A DNA stretch of 64,000 nucleotides. Origin: CAZDCD01 sp964503885 (lineage in GTDB: Bacteria > Bacteroidota > Bacteroidia > Bacteroidales > UBA10428). Below are positions 19,900 to 28,492 of this stretch, piece after piece. The DNA is taken from positions 1-64,000 of the forward strand of contig CAZDCD010000006.1 of the NCBI GenBank assembly GCA_964503885.1. Direction: 5' to 3'. The notes beneath the pieces were generated by a model, which did no database searches, was not told the origin of the DNA, and saw only the letters and a program-made list of their open reading frames with translations. Position numbers and translations under genes: made by a program. The first letter of the stretch is position 1; every line of letters begins with the position of its first letter.

Positions 19900-21138
19900 A
19901 TGAAAAAAGGGATAACACAAAGACGGACCATACGGCTATCTGTATGTTTAACGACCGCAAGCCTGATCATATTTATAGTCTGTTGCATTACCCCGTTTAT
20001 TCCCGATATCGGCGAAGAGACAAATCTGTTAACGGTTGATGGAAGCCTGATAAAGGGGCAGGAAAGGCAGGTGATAAAAATTTCAAGATCTTCGGCAGTG
20101 ACAGAACCTGAATATACACCGGTAAAGGATTGTTTTGTGAGTGTACTGGATGATTCAGGGAATGCATTTATTTTTGAGGAAGAATCGGATGGTGAATATG
20201 TAGCTGATATTGATGATGCGCTTCTGAAGTACAACTCCCGGTATAAGCTTATTTTTAGTACCCCGGCGGGGAATAATTATGAATCGGGATACCAGACCCT
20301 GCTGGAAACCGCACCGGTGGATAGTTTCTATTGTCTTAAAGAATTCAAGTATTCGAGGTATACAAATGATGAAACCATTGAAGGATGGCAATTTTATGTG
20401 GATATTAATGCACCTCTTGATGCATCGAGGTTTTATCGCTGGCAACTTACAGAAACATGGCAGGTTCATGCAGGAGAAAAGATGCGCGGGTATTATGACG
20501 GCCAAAATTTGCATCTGTACAGTTTCAGATCGGATAGTTTATACAATTGCTGGATCTCCAAAAACATCACCGGGCTGTATTCTTCAAGCACTGTTGACCT
20601 GGAGGAGAACCGGAAAAAGCTGATCCCGCTGTATTTTATAGAAATTTCATCAGATAAGCTGATCATTAAATATTCTTCAACCCTGAAACAGTATACGTTG
20701 AATGAAGATGCATACACTTACTGGGAGGAGAAGAAACGGGAACTGACCGAATCGGGTGGAATATACACGGGCCAGCCTAACCAGACCAGGTCGAATATTA
20801 AAAATGTGAACAAACCTGATGAAATAGTCCTGGGATTTTTCTGGGCTTCTTCCTGTGCGGTAAAGCACACTTTCCTGGAAAGGATTTATGTCCCGCCTCC
20901 CGAAAAGTGTTCCGGAATATACTTTGAATACCATTATGATACATTCCGGCAACTTGAAGACAGCCTGATTTCCTTTATAAATTATTGGAACAGTAAATAT
21001 TACGAAAAAATTCCTATCCCCGCTTTTCTAACAGGAAATGAGTTTGGAAAGTTCATTATAGATATGGAGCCGGAATGCGTAGATTGCAGATTATCGGGGG
21101 GAGGAACACAATTTAAACCCGATTTTTGGAACGATTGA
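19900..21138 (+). CDS. DUF4249 outer-membrane lipoprotein
   Basis: 412 residues. The ATG at 19900 is preferred to a TTG at 19891. A long hydrophobic N-terminus ends in IVCC, a plausible lipobox with acylation of Cys. The body matches DUF4249: LLTVDGSLIKGQERQVIKISRS, the internal DSFYCLKEF segment, and the Cys-rich end CVDCRLSGGG followed by KPDFW. DUF4249 proteins are usually encoded directly after a TonB-dependent receptor, as here, and are thought to be surface-exposed partners in uptake. The specific substrate is unknown. It is followed 13 bp later by the MG2/plug-like gene. Confidence 0.88.
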   Translation: MKKGITQRRTIRLSVCLTTASLIIFIVCCITPFIPDIGEETNLLTVDGSLIKGQERQVIKISRSSAVTEPEYTPVKDCFVSVLDDSGNAFIFEEESDGEYVADIDDALLKYNSRYKLIFSTPAGNNYESGYQTLLETAPVDSFYCLKEFKYSRYTNDETIEGWQFYVDINAPLDASRFYRWQLTETWQVHAGEKMRGYYDGQNLHLYSFRSDSLYNCWISKNITGLYSSSTVDLEENRKKLIPLYFIEISSDKLIIKYSSTLKQYTLNEDAYTYWEEKKRELTESGGIYTGQPNQTRSNIKNVNKPDEIVLGFFWASSCAVKHTFLERIYVPPPEKCSGIYFEYHYDTFRQLEDSLISFINYWNSKYYEKIPIPAFLTGNEFGKFIIDMEPECVDCRLSGGGTQFKPDFWND

Positions 21139-21151
21139 TGGTTCATAAAAT

Positions 21152-22936
21152 ATGGAAAGTACATTGCTACATATGAAGGAAACACATGGCAAAATCAACA
21201 GGAGAACCATGCTCATGATATTGGTTTTTTACATGCTTCTTTTTCAAGATACTGCAATGAGCCAGCTAAGTGAGCCTTTCACAGGATATGTTAAAGCACC
21301 GGGTGTATCCGGAGAAAGGATCATGCTGTTCACCGACCGGAAACTCTATTGCACAAGTGAAAAAATATATTTCATGGCCGCATATACCTGTTTTAAGGAA
21401 ATGGAGCCCTTCACCTGGAGCAGTGTATTGTATGTTGAACTGATTGCATGGAATGGACAAAAATTAATAGGGTTAAAGGTACCGTTAGATCAATCGGGTA
21501 CTTCAGGGGTGCTGACAATTCCGGATAATATCTTTTCAGGCAACTATTACCTGAGGGCATACACAAAATGGATGCGCAACTTTTCAGTATATGATTATGG
21601 ATATCAGGAGATTAAGATTGTAAATCCTTTTTTGCCTGATTTTGAGGCTGCTCCCGAGGCATTAACAGGACATCAGAAACCGCAATCAAACAGGGTGAAC
21701 CCGGCGGACAGAATGAACGGCATCATATGTTCCGCCTCTGAAAAGAAATATAAAACAAGACAAAAGGCAGAAGTTGAACTATTCCCTGCCGGTGCCGGAT
21801 CAGTCTCCTGTGATAATTATTGTATATCTGTGGTAAAAGTTGGGGTCGGGGATACACTGCTTTCGTATTTTCCTGCAGAACCGAAACCAGATACCTGTTC
21901 ATCCGGAAATATCGAATACCTGCCCGAAATCAGGGGAATTTCAGTTTCTGGAAAGATCATTGAGAAAACAACCCGCATCCCGGTGGAAAACATCCCGGTA
22001 TATCTTACCATCCCATTGCACGGGGAATACTTGTCCGTTTTTTTTACTAATAAAGAGGGCAGGTTCGTTTTTACTATTCCGCATATGAAGGGTGAACACG
22101 ATTTCTATATCGGGGCCGAAGTGCCCGATACGTTAGATGCAGAAATATATATTGACAATGACTTTTGCAACAAACCTGTAGCATTGCCCTTTCAGGCATT
22201 TCAACTTAATGAAGATGAAAGGGAACTGGTGCGGGAGATGATGATAACCCGGCAATTGAATGAGAAGTATAAAGTAAACCTGGAACCCTTAAAAGACCAA
22301 AAAAACAATTCTGATAATCCTGTTGTTTTTTACGGGAGTGCAAAACATATTTTTTATACCGATAAATATATTGAATTGCCAAACCTGGAAGAGTTTTTTA
22401 TTGAGCTTATACCCGATGTATATGTAAAATATAAGAAAAAGATACCTTATCTTAAAAATGCAGGAACAACAAGCCTTTCGAATTCATTTCCGCTTATTTT
22501 AATGGATAATATACCTGTTGAAAACATGGAATTTTTGTTAAAAACACCCGTAAACAGAATCGAAAGGATCGAGGTAATAGACAAAGGCTATATTGTGGCC
22601 GGATCGAGATACGACGGACTGATAAGCATATACTCAAAAAATAAGGACATGGCCGGGATGGAACTGAACAAGAACAACATGTTTTTCAGGTATACATTAT
22701 TTGCAGATGAAGAACCCGGAAGTCCGGTTAGAGGTTTCCCTTCGGATAATTCAAGGATCCCTGACCGGCGTAATCTGTTATACTGGGATTCACACATCCA
22801 TTTGTCAACTGGTCAAAAGACTATTGTTTCTTTTTACACTTCCGACATTAAAGGCGATTATGCGGTTGCGGTTCGTGGCTATGACAGTGAGGACGGAAAT
22901 GAACGTTGCGGCAGATGTTTCTTCTCGGTCGAGTGA
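21152..22936 (+). CDS. Exported protein with MG2-like N-terminus and barrel-less plug-like C-terminus
   Basis: 594 residues with a signal peptide (ILVFYMLLFQDTAMSQ; start at 21152 or at the ATG at 21173). The N-terminal part (RIMLFTDRKLYCTSEKIYFM, GNYYLRAYTKWMRNFS) resembles the MG2 domain of alpha-2-macroglobulin-like proteins. The middle (ISVSGKIIEKTTRIPVENIP) resembles a carboxypeptidase-regulatory beta-sandwich. The C-terminal third has plug-like elements (FPLILMDNIPVENMEFL, INRIERIEV-like RIERIEVIDKG, GLISIYSK) but no barrel follows. It ends a four-gene operon with a TonB receptor and DUF4249 lipoprotein, suggesting a periplasmic or outer-membrane accessory. Role unknown. Confidence 0.72.
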   Translation: MESTLLHMKETHGKINRRTMLMILVFYMLLFQDTAMSQLSEPFTGYVKAPGVSGERIMLFTDRKLYCTSEKIYFMAAYTCFKEMEPFTWSSVLYVELIAWNGQKLIGLKVPLDQSGTSGVLTIPDNIFSGNYYLRAYTKWMRNFSVYDYGYQEIKIVNPFLPDFEAAPEALTGHQKPQSNRVNPADRMNGIICSASEKKYKTRQKAEVELFPAGAGSVSCDNYCISVVKVGVGDTLLSYFPAEPKPDTCSSGNIEYLPEIRGISVSGKIIEKTTRIPVENIPVYLTIPLHGEYLSVFFTNKEGRFVFTIPHMKGEHDFYIGAEVPDTLDAEIYIDNDFCNKPVALPFQAFQLNEDERELVREMMITRQLNEKYKVNLEPLKDQKNNSDNPVVFYGSAKHIFYTDKYIELPNLEEFFIELIPDVYVKYKKKIPYLKNAGTTSLSNSFPLILMDNIPVENMEFLLKTPVNRIERIEVIDKGYIVAGSRYDGLISIYSKNKDMAGMELNKNNMFFRYTLFADEEPGSPVRGFPSDNSRIPDRRNLLYWDSHIHLSTGQKTIVSFYTSDIKGDYAVAVRGYDSEDGNERCGRCFFSVE

Positions 22937-23045
22937 TATTTCTGTTGCCGTCCTGAAACAATAAAGCATAAAATTACCAAAAGATTTTTCTCAATCTACG
23001 GAATATTTCGTATCTTAAATACACAATTTAAAAAACCTTTAAGAT

Positions 23046-23606
23046 ATGAAGAGTTTTAACATAAAGCATCTTTTCAGCATTGCACTGGGATGTTTCATCC
23101 TTCTTGCCCAGTCTTTTGCACAGGTTGATAAAAACGAAGTAAAAATCCGGAACCTGAAGAACAAAGTGACAATGGCCGAGTCTAAAGTGGCCGATGCGGA
23201 AGCAAAACTGACAAAAGCAGATTCGCTGATCACCGACAGCGAATCGCGAACAAGCAAAGCAGAAGAAGATTTTGCAGAGGTGGAGGCCGTACAGAAACAG
23301 CTTGAAAAGGATTACAAGACCAATACAAAGGCGTTGAATAAACAGGCCAAATCAAAAGATACTGAAACCGCAAAGAAAGCAGAGGCGGATCTGAAAGTAC
23401 TGGATGCAAAGTACAGAGAAGAATCGAAAGCAAAAGAAACAGAGATCAAAACTCTCACCAAGCTGGCCACCAGGGCGAAATCTGATATGCAGAAAGGACT
23501 CGATATGGAAAAGGCTGCCAATGCAAAGCTCAAAGAAGCACAGAAAGCGCTTGAACTGGCCAGGAAGAATTATGATGATTTTGTGAATTCAATTTCGGAA
23601 GAGTGA
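23046..23606 (+). CDS. Secreted coiled-coil protein of unknown function
   Basis: 186 residues with a signal peptide (LFSIALGCFILLAQSFAQ). The whole mature part is a Lys/Glu/Ala-rich heptad pattern predicted to form one long coiled coil (about residues 30-175), without catalytic motifs. Such low-complexity exported helices in Bacteroidota are usually hypothetical; a structural or peptidoglycan-associated role is possible but not shown. The gene lies 110 bp after the outer-membrane operon and could be a separate unit. Confidence 0.7.
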   Translation: MKSFNIKHLFSIALGCFILLAQSFAQVDKNEVKIRNLKNKVTMAESKVADAEAKLTKADSLITDSESRTSKAEEDFAEVEAVQKQLEKDYKTNTKALNKQAKSKDTETAKKAEADLKVLDAKYREESKAKETEIKTLTKLATRAKSDMQKGLDMEKAANAKLKEAQKALELARKNYDDFVNSISEE

Positions 23607-23830
23607 TCGGGTGATTAAATGATTGACCGGAAGATATCAAAACAGGAGCGGTTCCCAGATCAACCTGCAGGTATAGAAAAATATCTGTTTACCACGGGCT
23701 CCAAATAAGGTAGGAATTACTTTTAGAATTCTATAAATGGTCTGTTCAAGGCCTATTATTGAAATATAATCACCATTCCGCGTCATGGATTGACTTTGAC
23801 TCATATAGTTTGGTGCAATGTTAATTATTT
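23607..23830. other. Intergenic region, nothing recognised
   Basis: No gene or repeat recognised between the coiled-coil gene and the inverted-repeat array that starts at 23831. Confidence 0.4.
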
Positions 23831-23888
23831 TATCGCAATACGATAATTTATTATCGCATATTGATAAATATTTATTGTAAATCGATAA
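23831..23888. promoter_or_regulatory. Helically phased TATCG/CGATA half-site array
   Basis: Half-sites recur at about 10-bp steps: TATCG (23831), CGATAA (23841), TTATCG (23851), TGATAA (23862) and ATCGATAA (23881), making nested palindromes such as TATCGCAATACGATA. This is the form of a multi-site operator for a dimeric repressor. It sits at the 3' end of a minus-strand VOC gene, with no start codon close by, so it may be an orphan operator of a lost gene. Confidence 0.4.
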
Positions 23889-23913
23889 TTATTTTAAGCG
23901 CCAAAACACAGCA

Positions 23914-24444
23914 TTACCTGTTATAGTGTTCGAGCAACTCCACAATAAGAGCAAGGCTGCCGGAGCCATCCATATAGCTGTATTCGCCCCCGTCCCAGCC
24001 GCCGTGCTGTACCAGAGGAATGCCATGTTCTTCAAAATTACTGATTTGCGTTTTCATGCCTTTCACATTGAAGGCAATATGGTGTATGCCTTCGCCCCGG
24101 GTGTCGAGAAATTCCTGCCAGGTGCTTTGGCCGCCGAGAGGCTCTATGAGTTCCACCGTGATGTTGTCGAGCTCGAAAAAAGCCAGTTTGGCCTTCGCGT
24201 CTGAAGGTTTGCCTTTGAACATCGTAGGATTTAATTCGTTGTTCGATGTCACCGATACGGCAGGGACTTTTTCCAATCCAAGGAAATCGGCCCAGGCCTG
24301 CGACGATTTCTCAATATTCTTTACAATAATACCAACCTGTACCATCTGTTTTTCAGGTATGAGCGGTGTATTTTTCTTTTTTTCCATAGTTAAACCAAGT
24401 ATGAATGCACCAACGATCAACAGTAAAATAAGCGTTTTTTTCAT
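23914..24444 (-). CDS. Membrane-anchored or exported VOC-family protein
   Basis: 176 residues. The N-terminal 20 residues are a hydrophobic signal or anchor (KKTLILLLIVGAFILGLTM), unusual for this normally cytoplasmic fold. The remainder is a glyoxalase-like beta-alpha-beta-beta-beta repeat: MVQVGIIVKNIEKSSQAWADFLG, then AFFELDNITVELIEPLGGQS, GEGIHHIAFNVKGM and GSLALIVELLEHY. Potential metal ligands are Gln, Glu, His and Glu at the expected strand positions, as in methylmalonyl-CoA epimerase-like proteins. The true substrate is unknown. It is isolated on the minus strand. Confidence 0.85.
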   Translation of the reverse strand: MKKTLILLLIVGAFILGLTMEKKKNTPLIPEKQMVQVGIIVKNIEKSSQAWADFLGLEKVPAVSVTSNNELNPTMFKGKPSDAKAKLAFFELDNITVELIEPLGGQSTWQEFLDTRGEGIHHIAFNVKGMKTQISNFEEHGIPLVQHGGWDGGEYSYMDGSGSLALIVELLEHYNR

Positions 24445-24572
24445 AATGAGGTTACTTTAATGTATTTCCAATGATTAAATATAGCTAAAAAAGGAGAGAT
24501 ACCTTAACCGGGCGTTTTAATCATTTTCGTTACCAGAATGTTTTCAGGAATGAAAATTAAACCAGTGAGACT

Positions 24573-24745
24573 GTAATTTCAGAAACGATAGAGAACTGAA
24601 ATTACTAAGTCGAACTGATCCCGATGCGAAACAATCGGGATATCATGGTCTTATTGGCTTCGCCGAGCTCTCCCGCCCCAGGCGGGATCGGTTCCCCGCA
24701 CCTTGATGCGGAAAAATTTATAGTTATCTCTTACATACCTCGTCA
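24573..24745. repeat. Cluster of intergenic hairpins
   Basis: Five or so inverted repeats are packed in 170 bp between two minus-strand genes: GTAATTTCAG / CTGAAATTAC (24573-24605), ATCCCGAT / ATCGGGAT (24618-24641), TCCCGCC / GGCGGGA (24671-24687), CCGCA / TGCGG (24696-24711) and TACCTCG / CGAGGTA further right. Such stacks are typical of Bacteroidota intergenic palindromic elements and may include the upstream boundary of the VOC gene's transcript. Confidence 0.5.
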
Positions 24746-24798
24746 GCTTGCTGCGAGGTAGTTGATTCATGCCTGTTTACGTTTTCAACTTCTTCATG

Positions 24799-26532
24799 TC
24801 ACCGGATCAATACAAGCTGTCCTGTCTTCAGTACCCCTTTAACCTGGAGTCTGTAAAAATAGTGGCCCGATGGAACGTTTCTCCCGGCAGCGCTTTTCCC
24901 GTTCCACAATGAGGAGTACCGGCCGGGTGATTGTTTTGTATTTACCAGAGTAATTACTTTCTGACCCAGGTCATTGAATATTTCCAGTGTCACGGAGGCC
25001 TCTTCGGCGAGTTCATATTCAAACGCTGTTTCGAAGGTGAAAGGGTTCGGATAATTTGCATTAATCACAATACCCAGGGGTTGAACAACAGCATCTGTTA
25101 ATTCCCCGGTTGTATCCTGAACAGGCAGTTTTACATTGAGTATGTTAAAACCGATCGGTCCGGTAATACTTTGCTGCATCTGAATATACCGGTTGTAAAG
25201 TGAATCTGGGTAAGTACCATCTGTCACCAGAATTTTAAGATCGGCATCGATGAGTCCGGCATCTGCCTGCCTTACAGGAACCATATTTTTAATGACAGGC
25301 GCTTTGGATTGAAAATCCGTTCCGTTTGTATTTATACTACCATCTGACATGAACAGGTAAGCGCCAGGATCGGTTTCGCCGGGTCCGGCATAGGCTGCCC
25401 AGCTTACCCAGCCCGATGCACTGCCAAGCGTGCCATCAATGGTGGAATTTTCATACTGGTATTCTTCCAGCAATACAGGTTTACCGGCATAGCAGTAACG
25501 CAGCAAACCCCTAATAAATGTACTGTCATAGTCATCCCACCAGTCATAACCATGCACCGAAACATAATCGAGCAGCGGTGCCAGCTTTTGAGGATTAAAA
25601 GCCGGATAGCCACCGGGATCACCGGAGTTTTGTCGCAGGGGTACGCTCATCTGCACGAGACCTATAGTTACCATATGATTCGGATCTGCTTCTTTTAATG
25701 CTTTTACAAGCCGTTTGGTCCAGTTATAAGCCACATCTTCACGAAAGAGTTGAAAATCAAACAAACGGGGATCATTCAGGACATTTACATTATCTGCGGG
25801 CTCAAGAATATGTTCCCATGTTTCACCTCCGAGCGGGTAATCGTGCCAGTGTGACAGTAAGCTGTCTTCCGCCGCATATTTCAGATGCACCCAATCAATC
25901 CATAATTCATCCATATTGCCATCGGACCATCTTGCGAAAGGTTCGTTAGTAAGATCCCATGCAAATATCGCCGGTTCCTCCCTATACCGGTTCCCAAATT
26001 CCTTAGCAAGGAATTCAAGGCCCTGCATACTAACCTCGTCGGCATAGTAATCCCAGCTTATCCATGAGTCGTCAGGTGCACCTTCCCAACCTTCAACCAG
26101 GTCGAAAATAATGCGAAGATCGTATTCTTTAGCCAGTGAAATAATTTTATCGACTTTCTGAAAACTTGTATCGTTAAGCTGGTAAAGAGACGGCTCGAAC
26201 TTAATTGGTGACAGGAAAATGCGAATTACATTGGCGCCAATCGATTGCAGCTGGGCAAAATGGGCCCGGGTTCTTGTGGAATCAAAATTACCGATCACAT
26301 GGGGTGCAAAAAAGGAAGGATTATCCCATAATTCACTGTATCCATAACTTTCAGGATCATAGTAATTGGTACCGAATGGAGTAAATGCAGTATGGCTTTG
26401 TACCGTTTCAAAATGCCAGTTATCGCCGGCAACACCAATAAATTCATAAGACAGTTCCTGTGCGAATGAGAATGCAGGAAACGCAAGGATCGATATTCCT
26501 ATGGCGCCTAATTTAAGATTGCTAATGTTCAT
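24799..26532 (-). CDS. Secreted glycosidase of the GH5-like TIM-barrel class with FlgD-like T9SS sorting domain
   Basis: 577 residues with a signal peptide (ISILAFPAFSFAQ). The TIM barrel (about 30-400) has NVIRIFLSPIKFEP, the acid/base E197 in AWDLTNEPFARW, and a nucleophile E356 or E357 in PVLLEEYQYE, the arrangement of clan GH-A (cellulase or mannanase-like families such as GH5). After a linker (about 400-490) the last 90 residues, beginning NANYPNPFTFETAF and containing LWNGKSAAGRNVPSGHYFYR, are a FlgD-Ig-like type IX sorting domain. It is predicted to act outside the cell on a beta-glucan or mannan. No transport partner is adjacent. The exact family and substrate need profile searches. 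Confidence 0.85.
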   Translation of the reverse strand: MNISNLKLGAIGISILAFPAFSFAQELSYEFIGVAGDNWHFETVQSHTAFTPFGTNYYDPESYGYSELWDNPSFFAPHVIGNFDSTRTRAHFAQLQSIGANVIRIFLSPIKFEPSLYQLNDTSFQKVDKIISLAKEYDLRIIFDLVEGWEGAPDDSWISWDYYADEVSMQGLEFLAKEFGNRYREEPAIFAWDLTNEPFARWSDGNMDELWIDWVHLKYAAEDSLLSHWHDYPLGGETWEHILEPADNVNVLNDPRLFDFQLFREDVAYNWTKRLVKALKEADPNHMVTIGLVQMSVPLRQNSGDPGGYPAFNPQKLAPLLDYVSVHGYDWWDDYDSTFIRGLLRYCYAGKPVLLEEYQYENSTIDGTLGSASGWVSWAAYAGPGETDPGAYLFMSDGSINTNGTDFQSKAPVIKNMVPVRQADAGLIDADLKILVTDGTYPDSLYNRYIQMQQSITGPIGFNILNVKLPVQDTTGELTDAVVQPLGIVINANYPNPFTFETAFEYELAEEASVTLEIFNDLGQKVITLVNTKQSPGRYSSLWNGKSAAGRNVPSGHYFYRLQVKGVLKTGQLVLIR

Positions 26533-27113
26533 ACTGATGGGTTTAAAAACATAAAATAAGTTTATGATAACAGGGGAAAGAAAGTTGATCCATAAAAACC
26601 AAAATGATCATTAAAGCTTCAATGTAATGTGAAACACCATATTCCTGAAATAGTTCGGCCGGCAGGGGGGGAACATAACTTTTAGGCTATAAACCGGCAC
26701 CTGACATTATTTCACTAATGGCTTTGGTACCATTCTTCCTGAGGGTTTTCAATGGCCTCCGGAACATTATGCATTAGCGGCTATGCCAAAACCATTAACC
26801 TGTTCGGAAGTGCTGATCATATTAAAGATACCGGAAGACCCGGAGTCAGGCTGGTGACGTATGGAATTAGGTTTGGGTATGCCTTTGGAACCTGAGGGTC
26901 ATAAAATGCGGTAAAACTACGGAGCAGTATTTCAACCGGATGTTTTCAATGTTCAGGTTTCAATTCTGCTCTTCACGATAATACAATAAATTCCTGCATA
27001 TCAAGTTGTATAATCAGCATGAAAAATCTACTATTGCTCTTCCTTCTGCGGGTGGTAATGCCTGAGAGTTGGATACGGCGATGCAGGGGTGCAGATTAAG
27101 GCACTAAGCTGTG
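26533..27113. other. Intergenic region holding a receptor-barrel tail
   Basis: This 580-bp stretch between two minus-strand genes has no intact gene. Positions 26773-26895 on the plus strand read as a barrel C-terminus (next entry). The rest is unremarkable. Confidence 0.4.
26773..26895 (+). pseudogene. Possible C-terminal fragment of an outer-membrane receptor
   Basis: The frame (open from about 26738) reads ISGYAKTINLFGSADHIKDT, then VRLVTYGIRFGYAFGT and a TGA. The final alternating strand ending in an aromatic is how TonB-receptor or porin barrels finish. No upstream barrel or plug is present, so it is a remnant at most. Confidence 0.35.
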
Positions 27114-27644
27114 TTATTCCTTTTTCAAATCCATTCCCAGGAATTGGAACCAGTTGCTGCCGTCCTGGCTGAATTCACCTTTCTCGACCCATCTTCCGTC
27201 GACCGGGTGAATGGTGTATTTTACCTCACCTTGCTGGGGAAGGGAAAAACCCCAGACAAAGCTGCCGTTCTCTTCAACCAATCCGTCAGCATCAACAGAA
27301 TTTCCGTCTCCGCGAAATGCACGAATGACATATTTGCCGGTAGCCAGATCATACGAAATCACCGCGAGAGCCTGGTGAACAATTTCACCGGTAGCTGAAT
27401 CTTTGCCAAGGCCATCGATGACAAGCACAGAACCGTTTATTTTCTGAGCTACTGTTTCATGCTGATCGAACTGATGCCTTTCTTTTCCCATCTGTATCCA
27501 TCCGGTTCCTTTCCAGTTGCCTGTAAGGAATTGAATTTTTTCCATAGCATTCAGGCTTGCACTGTCAGGTTTCAGTCCTGCCTGTCCGTAAATGGCGCAA
27601 ACGGAGAACACCAATAACGGTACTAAGAGTATTCTTGGTTTCAT
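27114..27644 (-). CDS. Secreted lipocalin-like protein (DUF1579-like)
   Basis: About 176 residues from the ATG at 27644 (alternatives at 27650 and further upstream). The N-terminus is a signal peptide (ILLVPLLVFSVCAIYGQ). The body begins with MEKIQFLTGNWKGTGWIQMG, the WxGxG start of a small beta-barrel, and continues SVLVIDGLGKDSATGEIVHQ, ISYDLATGKYVIRAF and NWFQFLGMDLKK. This resembles the DUF1579/heme-binding-like lipocalin group; ligand unknown. It appears to be transcribed alone. Confidence 0.75.
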   Translation of the reverse strand: MKPRILLVPLLVFSVCAIYGQAGLKPDSASLNAMEKIQFLTGNWKGTGWIQMGKERHQFDQHETVAQKINGSVLVIDGLGKDSATGEIVHQALAVISYDLATGKYVIRAFRGDGNSVDADGLVEENGSFVWGFSLPQQGEVKYTIHPVDGRWVEKGEFSQDGSNWFQFLGMDLKKE

Positions 27645-27960
27645 GAACATATGATAGGTTAATAAAGAATGAGAATATACTAATAACATCTTTATGAACG
27701 AATTGTTTTCGAATAACCCAACCGGGTTATTTTTATTCCGCTACATGCGCTAGATGGAAACCGGTATCATGACCTGCTGTGTTTGGATATCAATGGCTGG
27801 CATCTGCAAAATTCCTGGATTAATTAGAATGAAATAGTGACTGTATCGGATTTTTTTGTATTTTTAAAGTTCACAAAACTGCATTAGGCCCCGTGTGCTT
27901 TCATTTCAGTTCAACATATACCATTCAATCTCTTTTCGCTCAAATAGTAAATACCTGCAT

Positions 27961-28359
27961 ATGGTAACATATACAAATAATGATTCATTGGGTATCGTGG
28001 AAGTAAATTATGAAGGTTCGGTTAAAATCGGAGATATAGCCGGTATCATCAAGACTGTTATTTATAAGAACAGGAATATTGCTAAGGATCTCAGGATCCT
28101 ATCTGATCTCCGGAATGCCGAATACACCTTCTTGGTTGTAGAATTTTCAGAGGTGGTCAAAACGCTCGAGAAAAATCTCCCCTGTTTCAATTCCGTGAGG
28201 GTGGCAGTAATTCATACAAATCCGAAAGAGACAGCTTTCTCGATATATTATGAATCGTTATTAAAACTAGAGAATTATCAACACCGTATTTTCAATACAA
28301 CAAAATCTGCCATCGACTGGTTACTTTTTGAGAAAGATGTCCGCTATGCCAGAGATTGA
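27961..28359 (+). CDS. Small STAS/SpoIIAA-like protein
   Basis: 132 residues from the ATG at 27961; a GTG at 27895 would add 22 residues of no recognisable character. The pattern (GIVEVNYEGSVKIGDIAGII, DLRILSDLRNAEYTFLV, RVAVIHTNPKETAFSIYYE, YQHRIFNTTKSAIDWL) is that of the alpha/beta SpoIIAA-like or STAS-like domain seen in Bacteroidota proteins of unknown role. No kinase or phosphatase partner is next to it. It precedes the hut operon by 130 bp on the same strand, but a separate promoter candidate lies between. Confidence 0.65.
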   Translation: MVTYTNNDSLGIVEVNYEGSVKIGDIAGIIKTVIYKNRNIAKDLRILSDLRNAEYTFLVVEFSEVVKTLEKNLPCFNSVRVAVIHTNPKETAFSIYYESLLKLENYQHRIFNTTKSAIDWLLFEKDVRYARD

Positions 28360-28436
28360 TCGGAGCTGACTTTGGCAACTGGTTGTTACGGAGGCTTCCA
28401 TTCCTCTGAAAGCTTTGCAAATCCATGATATAAGTC

Positions 28437-28468
28437 GTTGCAGGGATAAACCCGATTGCATACTTTTA
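28437..28468 (+). promoter_or_regulatory. Candidate Bacteroidota promoter for the hut operon
   Basis: GTTG (28437-28440) and TACTTTTA (28461-28468) stand 20 bp apart, close to the -33 TTTG and -7 TAnnTTTG boxes with one mismatch each. They lie 25 bp before the hutH ATG. Confidence 0.45.
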
Positions 28469-28492
28469 TTATCCAGGTAAATTACGGGAATA

